In this document: in pieces, positions 36,922-47,075 of the stretch | Layout: every line of letters starts with the position of its first letter | How positions within the stretch are numbered: position 1 is the first letter of the stretch | DNA from: Paragonimus westermani | Lineage: Eukaryota > Platyhelminthes > Trematoda > Plagiorchiida > Troglotrematidae | Reading direction: 5' to 3' | DNA: 64,000 nucleotides | Assembly (NCBI GenBank): GCA_008508345.1 | Contig: QNGE01003591.1 | Span: forward strand, 1-64,000 | Position numbers and translations under genes: made by a program | Notes under the pieces: model-generated | Database searches by the model: none | Seen by the model: the letters and a program-made list of their open reading frames with translations, nothing else | Told to the model about the DNA's origin: nothing

Positions 36922-37648
36922 TTACTCAGCCTTATTCAACAAACGTGATATGCGCATGATCGGATATGCCTCCTGTTCCAACACAGCACCAATAACAACA
37001 TTTGATGCATCTGCGATCAGCGTAGTAACTTTAGACATAGTAAATGGGGCTAACATCGGTCTGTAAATCACAACTTTCATTAATTCTCGCAGAAGAATTT
37101 CGTCTTTTTGAGTCCAAGACCATGTTTCTGCCGACCGAACAGGAAATAATGGTTGTTTTTTCGTCGAAACGTTTGGGATAAAACGAGAATAGTACTGCAA
37201 ACATCCCACTATTGATCGCAGCTCATCCTGGTCTCTTGGCGATGTAACGGTAACCAAGGCTTTGTACCGGTCAGGACCCGGCCTGTATCCCTTATCACAT
37301 ATAGTAAAACCAAAAAAGCTCAACTCTCGCACTTGGAACATGCACTTAGAAGGCTTTGTGGCTATGTTCTTATCCCTGAATCGTTCCAGAGGTAAAAGCA
37401 AAATCTTACCATACTCCTCTGCACCGTCGGCGTATATGAGTACATTATCATGATAAGCGAGTACTCCTGGTAAATCTGTAATGAATTCATCAATCGCAGC
37501 CTGGAATATCTCAGCTATTACGTGTAACCCAAACGGCAAAATACTGTACTGAAATAATCCCCAAGGGGTGTTAATCGTAGTGATCGCCTTAGAACCATAC
37601 TCTAATGGAATTTATGTGTGCGCTTGTCAGGTCAATTTTAGAAAACAC
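36922..37648 (-). pseudogene. Gypsy reverse transcriptase, C-terminal part
   Basis: Begins at the insertion junction with VFSKIDLTSAH (first catalytic Asp). It is broken by a shift and stop near 37600, then continues TPWGLFQYSILPFGLH and the catalytic box as YHDNVLIY instead of YxDD. The second catalytic Asp is therefore Asn, which should abolish polymerase activity. After it come SKCMFQVRELSFFGF, the LRSIVGCLQYYSRFIP thumb motif and the RNase H connection. The 37539-36922 frame is 205 codons long. Confidence 0.85.
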
Positions 37649-38320
37649 AATAATAATAAAAATGGTATATTTCTCAACGCATCTTTGAGGAACACGCTCA
37701 GATAAGCGTGATCAGTACACACATTCTAACGTGAACACCATACCGTACACTTAATTGTTAATTGTACAAAACAATTATGGAGAAAAAGTAATAAAACGGA
37801 CAAAATATTGAAGGAAAACTCTAGTTTATGGAGGGGCAGTTGGCTCACTTGCTTTTAAAACAATAGTTCTCAAGATTTTCAATATTCGATAAAAAATGTT
37901 GAGTTGTTATACTAATTCTTGCTTCACAAGGTTAACGTTAGCCTTATGTTCAAGGTCATGCCAGAAAAAAGATTTTTCGGGATGGAAAAAATGAACAGTC
38001 GAAGAATTTCGACATCAGTTGATGCATATGGCACCGGAAAAATATGTGGAACTTTTGGGGAGATGAATGAAGATGGGTGGATCCAATTTTTCCGGGGAAA
38101 TGGACGATCTTCTGGACTGGACTCCGTTATTTCCTCAAATTGGCGGAATTTCACGAATTGTCCAACCAGTACCGGGTTTTTGATTTTCCGGACGTTATGG
38201 AATGTTGTCTCGCGTTGGAATTTATCGTGGAATCAAGCATGAAAAGCAAAATTACGTGATAAGCAGAACGTAAAATAATCATGAGAAGTATGACGAATAA
38301 TGGAATCTGACATTTTCTGA
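37649..38320 (-). repeat. ATT-tailed repeat, copy at the Gypsy insertion edge
   Basis: On the minus strand it ends with TGCGTTGAGAAATATACC and a short ATT run directly at the Gypsy reverse transcriptase junction. It matches 52215-52890 over about 650 bases in several blocks, for example near 37661 and 52231 and near 38255 and 52835. The tail also matches 6715 and 59940. It is probably the 3' end of the non-LTR element that interrupted the Gypsy gene. Confidence 0.5.
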
Positions 38321-39077
38321 CTAAATCATCTATATAGAATTTATGATTTTATGTTAGTTAATGAAATATAACGCGAAAAGTGATCGATTCACAGAATTTC
38401 CTAGTATGTGCCTACAGCCGAATTCCGATGTCAATTTAGTATGTTCGGCCGTTATGTAGAATGGAAAAGATGTTTAGCAAAACTGGAAGATTATCAGGTA
38501 GTCTGTTAGGATAGGAAGAGACACATATTTGTATGTAATCATATGAAACGAACAGGTTAAGCTATATATTCCCTAAACCGCTTTTACTTGCACAGCTATT
38601 GCGTAGTGGTTGATAGCTATACACAGCTGATAATCGTTAAGTATGGAGCAATAATATACCAGGACGGTTTGGTTACTGCTAACGGGGATGTTTAAGATGT
38701 TGCCACATGTTGGCTGTAGTTTTGTTATTCAGCTGCAATTTTTCGACAGAGCTGTGTACAAGATCTATCCTGCTGAATAAATAATAAGTTTCGAAATGAG
38801 GAATTTCTCAAATGGCGAAGTTGGTAGCTTTGATCAGTTCGAAGTGTGTGGCCTTACATCATGTGGTATGGTTGCACCTTCCGTTACTACTAGATTAGAT
38901 CAGATGTTTAGATGTTATTAGGTCCGTTCTCAAAGATATCGTCTTCAAGCAGGCAGAGTTTGAAAATCAACATGACGTTCTTTAATATCAGAAAAGTTTC
39001 CAAGCTTCGTTTGAATTGATGTATATTGTTACTGGTTCTAATTGCATGTGAGAGTTTGTTCCAAATGTAGGTATATT

Positions 39078-40389
39078 TTACTGGGGAAAAATTTGAACGG
39101 AGTTTTTACGGGATTCAAGAGTTGCTAAAGTGAACTCTTTGTTTCTGATGTTGTATTTTGAGCTATGCTGAAGGCGAATCGCGAGTTTGACAGTAAATTT
39201 ATTGCTATAAACTGGATTAAACATGAGCGCAAGGTTAAGCTTGAGACGCTGTGGCCAAAGAGGATCCAGTTTAAGCTTCTGGCAACGTTCTCTGTAGTTC
39301 AAAGAAGACAGATAACCTAATAAACCCCTCGTAAATGCACGTTGGAGACTTTCCAGAGCTAGCCTAATCAGACTTGCGCAAGTGACTGTATATGAACCTG
39401 CAGTACTCAAGTTGGGGTCGTACGCATAGATTATAAAGGTGCAGTCGAGCTGCAGAAAGGAAGAATGAGTGCTTAATGTATCCAATCGTTCGTCTATTTT
39501 TAGCTACTAGAAAATATATGTTCAGCAAAATTGAATGAGTTTGGGTAACGCATACCTAGGTCGCGGACTGAGTTGGCAGTTGAAACAGCATGACCATCCG
39601 GCTTTATAAATTCCTCTGACATATGACAACCGTGTGCGACAATGGTGGATTTATTGGCTGAGAATTTCATCAGCCAGGTTTGACACCAAGACTCTAATGA
39701 CATAATGTCCTCCGGTATATTTCCTAAAGAAGAACTGAGATCACCAGTAGGAAAAGTATAGACAAGTTTGATGTCATCAGCGAATAGGAATAGTTTGTCA
39801 TGTTTGATAACTTTACGCATATCATCTATATACATAAGGAAGAGTATCGGTCCCTGGACGCTTCCTTGAATTACTCCGCTGGTGACTGGTCAGGGAGTTG
39901 AGCTGTTATCTTCTATTTCCACTGTTTGTGTACGGTCCACAAGGTATAAAGCAAACCAGCTGAGTAACGGGTCACGTATACCAAAAGATGCCATTTTGAT
40001 CAGAAGGCGCTTATGAGGCACACGATCAAAAGCTTTTTGCATACCCAGGAGTATAATAATAACTGCATTCCCTGAATCGGCAGATATTGTAACATGATCA
40101 AAGAATTCCAGCTGACACGTCATGCACGAACGTTTGCTGAGGAACCCATGCTGGGGTAGGTTTATAAGACTTTGTGATAATGATAATTCAACCATGCGAC
40201 ATTTTATTATCCTTCCCAACACTCCAGAACAAGTTGAAGTATGGTTAATGGGATGATAATTGTTGATGTTTTGTCGCGAACCACCTTTGTAACGCGCTGA
40301 ATTATAGAATCTTTCCATTGGAGAGGGAAGAAACCTAACGATAGAGAAGGTGTATAAATATCAAGCAAAAGGAGAGGGATGCCATCCAC
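39078..40389 (-). pseudogene. LINE reverse transcriptase of CR1-like copy 3
   Basis: Motifs in order, across several frames: NNYHPINHTSTCSGVLGRI, then LPQHGFLSKRSCMTCQLEFF, an LLGMQKAFDRVPHKRLLIKM segment with the first Asp changed to Gln (normally LDFxKAFD), GIRDPLLSWFALYLVDRTQ, the GSVQGPILFLMYIDDM-type segment near 39830, and the catalytic FADDIK box near 39775. The tail SLNYRERCQKLKLDPLW then RLKLNL at 39300-39240 defines the family. The polymerase box is intact, but frameshifts near 39890 and 39500 break the protein. Confidence 0.8.
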
Positions 40390-41017
40390 TCCGTGTTTGA
40401 GAGCAACGGGGTGTATACCCTCTGGACCAAAAAGGTAAAAGGGTTTGATAGTAGCTAACTAAGAGCGTATTTTTACTGCCTCAGCAGTAACATGGCTTAG
40501 GAACGTGTCTGGTTTTACAGGGAATAGTACAGGTACTACATTTTCTTCAGTTGAAAGAGGCAGAAAAATACGAATTGAAGTCCTCGCAGATTGTTACGGG
40601 ATCATCTACGGTAGTTTTGTTCCGTAATGTAACTAATGAGGTAATAGGGTCGCTTGTACAGTTCCTGTGTTTAAATAACTGCATCAACTCATAGATCATC
40701 CCTTTGCCGTTCAGCGCACGTTTTTCTTCAGTTAGATGGAGCGTTTTGGTTCTAGTTTCTATAGTGTCAAACAGTTTGTGTGTTTGAATAATAAGGGAGA
40801 AATCATGTTTTTAGGTATCGTGATTTCAGAATTTTGAGCTTACATTCCTCTTTTGGAGTAAGTGTCCAGCTTTTACCACACACACTACGGCGTTTTGATC
40901 CTTCCGGGGCTAAGGCATCCACACAAAATCTGAAGTGATCAGTAAATACTTCGGTTGCTACGCTAGGGTCAGAGGTCACTAATGACCTCAACAAAGTGGC
41001 GAACGTATTCCAGTCGA

Positions 41018-41699
41018 TTAATTTTTCTGGCGATAACTTATGTTTGACGCTTTTACAGCTTTTAGGTCAACCATGAGGTTGACCACGTTGTGATCACTTC
41101 CTGGAAACCGTTCTAGGACGGATTCTTTAGCAGAAGAGATACCTGTTGTAAAAATGAGATCTAAAGTGTGGTCTAGTCTGGTAGGTGCTAAGACGTGTTG
41201 GCGCCAACCCTTTACTTGGGTACATGTAAGAAACTCTGCTTGATTTGCAGGGGCTGTGAAGGAGGTCCAGAAGATATTGGACATATTGGAATCTCCACCA
41301 ATTATTTTGTACTGTGTCGGCGATGTTGATATATAATTCAGTCCGTTGATAAGATTGGTCATATCGTCATGAGAGGCGTTAGGTGGTCTGTAGAAACATC
41401 CTAAGAGTTGACACTAATAGCCACAATGAGTCGTCAATTCTATCAAGACACGGCTCATCGAGTGTGTTTGCAGAATACTGCTCCCTTAAGTGAATTAAAC
41501 ATCCACCGCCATGTCCTGCACCGCGATTTTTTCGGAACATATGATGACCCATAACATTTAGTTGTGTGTTTGAAGTCTCATGGGCACGCCAAGCTTCAGC
41601 GACCAGAATTATGCGAGGATTATACAAGAAGATGAAGGATCTAAAAATGTGCATCTTATTGACCAGTGAGCGTGCAGTTAAAAACGATAAACAGTTCAT
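41018..41699 (-). pseudogene. LINE apurinic-type endonuclease of CR1-like copy 3
   Basis: The first frame (41699-41379) has the N-terminal ARSLVNKMHIF signature, and ILVAEAWR where the catalytic Glu follows the usual ET/EA pattern. The second frame (41362-41018) has IIGGDSNM (GDFN motif, catalytic Asp), RLDHTLDLIFT and FPGSDHNVV (the SDH catalytic His). It would nick target DNA to prime reverse transcription. One frameshift near 41370 splits it. The same motifs occur in copy 2 at 21700-21960. Confidence 0.8.
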
Positions 41700-41928
41700 T
41701 TTCCTTGTTCGGCGTCATCTATTGACCGTTAAAAATGTCCGAAGCTGAAGGGTCTTTGTAATTCAGAGACTTTGATGACGTCCCATGGTCTGATACGGTT
41801 ATGATGAGTGTATCGATCACCAATAGAATGTCCCCTGCGTCTGAGTCCATGACAGAAAATTTTAGCAAAGTGTCAGTGAGGTTTATTGGGGAAATGTGGA
41901 TATGGGGGGCGGACTGGGCAGGGAAGGT

Positions 41929-42771
41929 TTAAACGGGGCGTGACGCAATAAAAAATTTGTTTGGTTGAGATGAATTGATCATATCTACATGCACGTTGTC
42001 CGCAAAGGGATCATGGAATGCATTTAGGTGAGCATTAATACTGTGGAGGCTGTTTGTATTAAAAGTCGGGTTGAGCATGGGATGGGCAACTCTGGAGGGG
42101 ATAGTGGGGTTCTGGTTAAGGCTTGATTTAAAGGGTGTGTCGCGTGAGACATTGCTGTTGTTAAGAAGAAGCCGAAGATTATAGGTTTGTAATAGATACA
42201 TCCTTTTTCTCCCTGGATGTGGGCATGGGTTCACATGCTTATTTTTTTTCCTGTATTGCGGAGGAGGTGAGCACGAACGACCCGTAGGATAGTGACTTGA
42301 GGAGGGTTTATTGAAGTCAGTGCTCCGCTGACGGCCGGTTTTAGGGTTTCTTTGGGATGAATTTAAAGTTGGAGTACGGGCGTGTGTCTGACTGGTAGAT
42401 GGTCTGAGCTTCAATTTGTCTGATCTAGCTGCCGCATTGACAGGTTGAGATTTAGACGTCCCATTTGGTTCAGTATAGGCACACTCATTTACATGTTGTT
42501 GTTTGGAAGTTGACTCCTCGACGGGGTTCGCCGTTTCAAAAGGCAGGTTGCTGGAACTGTCAAGACCTACTGTTAAGTTAATCAAGTCGGCTAGTATGAT
42601 ATCCTCTGTTGTGTCGTTGGTGTTTTTGAGAGGGACGGTGGCAGGTTCAGGTGTGACGCAACAGGACGAAGCTACACACTCATCAGAACCCGATTCATTA
42701 CCCTTGGACATTGCCGCATCTTGTTTGAATGTGTCGTGAGTCACACGCTTGGAGGTGACAGCGTTGCGCAA
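41929..42771 (-). pseudogene. LINE ORF1 C-terminal part, 280 codons
   Basis: Long open frame rich in Ser, Thr, Asn and Pro, with basic clusters (YRKKNKHVNPCPHPGRKR near residue 200). It lacks a conserved enzyme motif, as usual for the disordered C-terminal half of ORF1 RNA-binding proteins. It lies directly upstream of the endonuclease and downstream of the RRM-like part at 43371-43704. The first Met is probably not the true start, since homologous coding continues upstream in another frame. Confidence 0.6.
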
Positions 42772-42989
42772 TAAGCAACGGTGACATTCCCTCTCAAGCG
42801 GCGTTGTACCCTGAATAAATCTTATCAGTTTGAAAGAGGTTTTGGACTTGATGAGGTTCTGACATTGGATGAACTGTCTCGCAGTTGTTTCGCTCTAGAA
42901 TTTGAACAAAAGCGGGCAGCAGATTTTTTAGTTTTCTTGCGACGATCCCTTATCGGAAATAGAAGTAGTCATGAAGCTTACGTTATTGA

Positions 42990-43465
42990 GGCGTGACCAA
43001 GCTCTTGGACCGGATCTCCTATCTCCTTCTTTTCTCAAAAGCGGTGGAGAGGTGTTCATGTCAGAACTGGCGGAACTGCTGCAGACGGTTCATGAATCTG
43101 ATCAGGTATCTCGTGATTGGGACTTATCAGCGGTAATTGCCGTTTTCAGAGAGGTGGCTCGAAGTCGACGTGATAATCAGAGAGGCATCAGTTAAGCGTC
43201 TATTGCGTTCAAATAACTCACTGCCCTTGTACTAAGAAGGCCCACTAAACCCTGAGGAAGTCAGATACGTGGGGAACAGGCAGGATTCTGATTCGATCGT
43301 GGATGAGTTGGTCACTTTCTTCACCTGGTCTTTCAACGGTACTTACCGTGATAACCACGGAGGTATCAGTTTAGCGTCTGTTGCGTTCAAGTAACTCATT
43401 GCCGCTGTACCAAGATTGCTCACTAGGCCGTGGGGAAGTCAGATAGGCGGTAATCCTCGTGAGTA
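42990..43465 (+). mobile_element. Plus-strand LINE fragment inserted in ORF1 of CR1 copy 3, with internal duplication
   Basis: The translation DQALGPDLLSPSFLKSGGEV, then VSRDWDLSAVIAVF and a RDNQRGIS ending is the start of a LINE reverse transcriptase (GPD-LSP, W-x-x-S-x-I-P-x-F-KKG, NYRGIS). After a stop it continues as ASIAFK-LTALVLRR. About 179 bases later the DNH-GGISLASVAFK segment recurs (43349-43448 repeats 43170-43267). On both sides the minus-strand ORF1 RRM-like coding is interrupted exactly here, showing insertion. RTE-like by appearance. Confidence 0.7.
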
Positions 43466-43704
43466 GCTTGTTAATGCCATCGAGGTGAAGCTTATCTGGC
43501 ACATTGAATACGATGGCATTATATGTGCAACGCATCCGCTTTGTAATTTCTGTTGTCAATTTGTTGAGAAACATGCTTGCGTTCTTTAAGTTATGCATCT
43601 TGGGACATTCCAGCACTTTGAAGATGCAAGATAGAGGGATAAGATTCGCCTTTAGGGAATCGAATACAGCATATCTTGATTTACATGGGCAAGTTCAACC
43701 TCCA
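43371..43704 (-). pseudogene. LINE ORF1 RRM-like segment of CR1 copy 3
   Basis: On the minus strand the frame gives KLTTEITKRMRCTYNAIVFN, a VPDKLHLDGINKLL stretch, then breaks at about 43465. Coding resumes beyond the insert (about 42960) with RRKKTKKSAARFCSNSRAK. Copy 2 has the same order: VVVVLNIPDR, LLKANK, LRKK. The pattern matches the single-stranded nucleic-acid-binding ORF1 domain of CR1-type LINEs. The lowest part of the annotated frame (43371-43465) is inserted DNA. Confidence 0.55.
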
Positions 43705-44052
43705 GTTTAGACACCTTACCAAATTACTCTGCCAGTACATTGTCTAGGGGGATAGAGCAGTTCTTAGTAAGAGAGGTATTGGTGGGAACCACCAGTTTAT
43801 CTTCACTACCTTTAAAGACAGCATTTGCCATTAGGACGTTCAATATTCACTTCAGAGCTAGAACAAGTGGTTTTGACACCAGTCGATCTTGTTTGACGGC
43901 CGGTTTTTGTCATCATAATTTGTTATATGAAAATATTTTTTAGACAGACGTGGACGTAGATAAAATGTGAGCAGACTGTATGGTGAAAAAGTTGTCAAAA
44001 ATAACAATTATATGAGAAACTTCAAATTAAATATTATCGCAGTAATTACTTG

Positions 44053-44338
44053 TGAAACATGCCGGCCAGCCGACTTTACTTTGGATGCGCGTGACTTCGC
44101 GGACCAACCTCCGCGCAACGTGGACGCACCAGGGGACAGCGTTCTTCCGAAGCAGGGGTTCGAACGACAGTTCTGAAAAGAGAAACAATACGAACAAACA
44201 TGAGCCGAAGGCCCAGTAAGCAATGCACACGACTTACACAAACGTAAGCTAAAACGGCACCGACAACACAGCAGCACGCCTCGTCACACAACTCAAATTC
44301 AATTCGTGCACGCTCGCTGGCTTCGGTTGCGCGTTACA
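44053..44338 (-). mobile_element. 286-bp LTR-like or MITE-like element with CTTG target duplication
   Basis: Starts TGAAACATGCC and ends GCGTTACA. Both flanks are CTTG (44049-44052 and 44339-44342). Length and sequence match 48378-48663 in opposite orientation. TG...CA ends and a 4-bp duplication fit a solo LTR of a Gypsy-type element; the imperfect terminal inverted repeat (TGTAAC) also allows a MITE. It is unrelated to the 386-bp LTRs of the surrounding Gypsy element. Confidence 0.75.
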
Positions 44339-44367
44339 CTTGTTCTTTTCGAAGCGCGCCCGCTAGC

Positions 44368-44670
44368 TTTGAAACCGGACAGGGCTTTCATAAAATTCTT
44401 CGGCTCCTCAGTTGTGACTACGCGTTTATTTAGTCTTGGATTGAGCATTAATCTATGGTCACCACCTATTCTGGGTGATTCGCCATCTTTTTTCATAAAC
44501 ACAATGATTGGTGTGGCCAATGCTGATGAGATAACCGGCGAGATTATGTCGTCTTTATTCAGTCTGTTGAGAACATCGCGCACTTGTTCCATCATTCTAT
44601 AAGGTATTATTTGGCGCTTTAGGAAAACCGGGTCCCCTTGCACCTCCAGTTTTGTTGGCTCTACCTTCAT
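44368..44670 (-). pseudogene. Gypsy reverse transcriptase, N-terminal part up to the insertion
   Basis: QGDPVFLKRQIIPYRMMEQV, DVLNRLNKDDIISPVISSAL, ATPIIVFMKKDG, GDHRLMLNPRLNK, and FMKALSGFK at the junction. This is the standard N-terminus of a Ty3/Gypsy reverse transcriptase, ending just before the first catalytic Asp. That residue is found at 37630 on the other side of the inserted DNA. Residues of the open frame after the junction are foreign. Confidence 0.85.
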
Positions 44671-45359
44671 TCCTCCTGAAAGTTGTGAACACTGAATAAG
44701 TTCTGGTACTCTTTGCTTGGACCATTTTTGTAATTAATATTTAGAGAAAGAGCACGGTTGAGCTGTTTTAAAGCATTCATTCCCGAAACAGCTGGCCCTC
44801 CTTCCGACAATAAGAAGCGCGGTGAAATCAGCTCATTATCATTAACAACAATCATTAAATCAGCTTCACCTAGCAGAGTTAACCGATGACCAGTAACTCC
44901 GCCTATTTTCATCGTTGTTGGTTTCACCTGAGCAACAGGGGCCATGTAATCTAGTAGCGGTGTGGGAATAAAGGATTCGCTACTTCCTGTGTCCACAGTG
45001 AATTCATACTTACATCCCGATTTGAACTTGAGGCATCTATGAATAAAGTGCTCAGCTCTAGACTTCATTTGCAATGAATAAACTGCAGTGGACGGTTCTA
45101 TAGTACTTGTCTCTTTAACTTGACTCAGGTGACATTTCCGACTTCTACATACCTTCTTGACATGACCAGATTTACCGCACAAATAACATATAGCATTACG
45201 AAATCGGCAAGATGATCGTAAGTGTAACTCACCGCACGGGAAACACTTGTCAAATTTCTTTGGACCGGGATTGATGACGGGTGCATGAGAAGGCCTGTTC
45301 ACTGGTTGGCTTCGAGGAGTAGTATGCGCTTTGGTCTTCTGAAATAATGTCACCTTCAA
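44667..45359 (-). pseudogene. Gypsy nucleocapsid zinc fingers and aspartic protease
   Basis: A 230-codon frame. Residues 38-70 hold two zinc knuckles: CFPCGELHLRSSC (C-x2-C-x3-H-x4-C) and CYLCGKSGHVKKVC (C-x2-C-x4-H-x4-C). The protease follows at about residue 118 with FTVDTGSSESFIP (catalytic DTGS), then a GVTGHRLTLLGEADL flap region and PRFLLSEG. It would cut the Gag-Pol chain. The frame runs into the reverse transcriptase with one shift. The short first knuckle is typical of the Mag/K02A2.6 group. Confidence 0.85.
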
Positions 45360-45453
45360 ATCAGCTGTGGCGGCAGATTTCTCGGGCCTCTTGGGAAGTC
45401 ACATCTTGTTTGACCAGCAATCTACTGAAGATCAGTGTCATTGACGCCAGCAA

Positions 45454-45866
45454 TCAATTGATCGCGTATATGCTCTCCAGCTTGTCACCAAAGTTGCAAC
45501 GAGCAGCATGGTTTCGCAGTTGTTGAATGGACGCACGGAAGCTCGTGCTTGTTAAACGCACCAATGAATTGAACTTCGCCCGTTCTGTGGCCTGGAAATT
45601 GACCGAAAGCATGTGCTTCAACAGCAGTTTTTTCAATTCGTCGAACAGCAACGAGGTTGGAGCATTAGGATAAGCCAGATTCGTTAGTAGCGAATAAAAT
45701 TCAAGACCACCGGCAGTGACGAAGAAGATTGATTGGTTTTCCTTCTTCACATCACGACGAATGCTGCACCATAGTTCAAATCGTTCAACACATTTCTCGC
45801 TTTCACTCGCGCCAGTATAAAGATTTAATTTCTCAATTACAAGCAGTTCCATTACGCGATGCCAAT
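45454..45866 (-). pseudogene. Gypsy gag, capsid N-terminal part
   Basis: The likely start is MELLVIEKLNLYTG at about 45852, only some 16 bases after the LTR edge. Upstream residues of the longer open frame are translated LTR. The body includes CVERFELWCSIRRDVKKENQ and a long helical stretch (LLFDELKKLLLKHM, FRASIQQLRNHAARCNFG), as in Gypsy capsid proteins, before a shift near 45455 leads into the zinc fingers. About 135 residues, short for a capsid, so an internal loss is possible. Confidence 0.75.
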
Positions 45867-45867
45867 T

Positions 45868-46253
45868 TGTGATACTCAGAATTAGGGACTTCGAATAGAC
45901 CGTGGAATCGTGCGTGAATTGAAACCTCCCAAGCAAATAATGATGAGAAGACCTGGTACTGGTAGCAGCTAGCAGTTCTTATTCATGAATTGAGACGCCG
46001 AATTCATGAATGTACAACAGTATTAAAGAAACCACAGCCTGTCATTGGCTGATCGTATTAGCACATGCAACATCGTAAACTGAATGTTAATTGGTGGGAT
46101 GCGGAACAGATGAAGTGGCGAATAACGGAAGGCACAACACTGAGACCGTTCGTCCAATCCTGATGTTGTAACTTTGACGCGATATTTGGAATGGTCGTTT
46201 GCCAGATCTTCTGTTGTGTTGGAGTTTGGACAATCGGTGAATCGAGACTTCCA
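45868..46253 (-). repeat. Gypsy 5' LTR (386 bp)
   Basis: Minus-strand ends TGGAAGTCTCG and GAGTATCACA. It is 386 bp, with five transitions against the 3' LTR. Immediately inside, TGGCATCGCG starts two bases after the LTR and would be the primer-binding site. It overlaps the probable gag ATG. I could not match it to a tRNA 3' end from memory. Confidence 0.85.
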
Positions 46254-46785
46254 TGCCCCTTGGTTGTTACCGCCACACTTTGAACGCGTATCGCGACACT
46301 GACGTCCCTTATGATAAGGCCAAACAAAACGTCTTTGATCACTTCACTTAAAACCGGACACGGACTGGAGAGCAATCACTTCATTCGTTAGTTGCGCAAG
46401 GTGGGAGTAGTTACAGACAACCGAACTGGGATGCAGATTTAGCTGGTTGGTATATCGTTGGGAGGGCGAAGCAACTGCGGAACAAACTGACAGATTGTAC
46501 AGTACATATCTCTTCGAGCCTGTTTCGGTAGAATCGGCTCAAAACTGGCAAGTGATTTATCCTGGGGATCAGATGTTGCCTGGAAATGCGGGGGCATGGA
46601 CGCGGCTTCGAGGGCATCCTGGTGATTTTCTACAGCATCATTAGAAGTTGTATTTGGTGGTTAGTGAATGTTCCATCTTTCCAGGTGGACTGGACAATGA
46701 GGTAAGTCAGAATGTTAAAGGTGCTCAGTGAGTCTACAGTAGCCGGTCAGATTTGTCAGACTCGGCAATGATGACTGCTGTGTTC
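46254..46785. other. Stretch without recognised gene
   Basis: Flank of the Gypsy element on its 5' side. No repeat partner or coding motif seen. Confidence 0.4.
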
Positions 46786-47075
46786 GACACGGATGACCAC
46801 ATGTTTAATAGTACGCGCGTTGATCTTCAGTCTGGATAGCCTAAAGGCACTATGGGCAGCTGCTAACTTTTCGGAGAGACGATTCGGATTCTCGCCCAGG
46901 AGGACCAGGTCGTCGGCATACGCAAAACCGCCGACAAGCGTATCGTGGAACTTGCAACCAAGCTACGGTTGGGGTAGAAGTGAGACTTCATCTGTTACCA
47001 TGTGGAATAGCAGACGCAACAGTGAGACACCCTGGGAACCCCATGCTGGGGCCAGGGAATGAAACTTTCGAACGT
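46786..47075 (-). mobile_element. LINE reverse transcriptase catalytic-core fragment
   Basis: The minus-strand frame reads GGFAYADDLVLLGENPNRLS then EKLAAAHSAFRLSRLKIN, with the YADD catalytic box at 46909-46920. Upstream in shifted frames is a GVPQG-like segment and LLFHMVTDEV. The LVLLGENP-style context differs from the CR1 copies here (FADDIKLVY) and resembles R2/NeSL-like or RTE-like LINEs. An isolated, frameshifted relic. Confidence 0.6.

Larger units (their letters stand above)
38690..43710 (-). mobile_element. CR1-like LINE, copy 3: best preserved, nested in the Gypsy element
   Basis: Reading on the minus strand: ORF1 RRM-like part (43704-43371, resumed about 42985), ORF1 C-terminal part (42771-41929), endonuclease (41699-41018), reverse transcriptase (40389-39500) and conserved tail (39485-39078). 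The 3' region goes to about 38690, ending near AATAAATAATAAG. The order is that of a two-ORF CR1/Jockey-group LINE. It is broken by several frameshifts and by a plus-strand LINE fragment at 42990-43465. Copies 1 and 2 are older relatives of the same family. Confidence 0.8.
35147..46253 (-). mobile_element. Ty3/Gypsy LTR retrotransposon split by a 6.7-kb nested insertion
   Basis: One element read on the minus strand: 5' LTR 45868-46253, gag, CCHC fingers, protease and the start of reverse transcriptase down to 44368, then foreign DNA 44367-37649. Reverse transcriptase resumes at 37648, followed by RNase H, integrase and the 3' LTR 35147-35532. The coding break is clean: the left part stops at ALSGF-K and the right part starts at VFSKIDLTSAH, exactly adjacent in Gypsy reverse transcriptases. 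Without the insert the element would be about 4.4 kb. The gag fingers (C-x2-C-x3-H-x4-C then C-x2-C-x4-H-x4-C) resemble the Mag/K02A2.6 group. Outer 4-bp flanks (GATC at 35143 and TGCC at 46254) do not match, so a target duplication is not seen. Frameshifts make it inactive. Confidence 0.8.

Noticed and set aside
44140..44175. tRNA-like B-box (GGTTCGAAC) suggesting a tRNA-derived SINE
   Set aside because: No matching A-box at the right distance, no poly-A or simple-repeat tail, and the element has TG...CA ends with 4-bp duplications, which fits an LTR or MITE better.
44076..44291. Recurrent Cys-rich small proteins at 18141, 44008-44291, 48425-48675 and 59431-59708
   Set aside because: They are the same 286-bp non-coding repeat translated in several frames. 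Overlapping frames are all equally open, and none is preferentially conserved.
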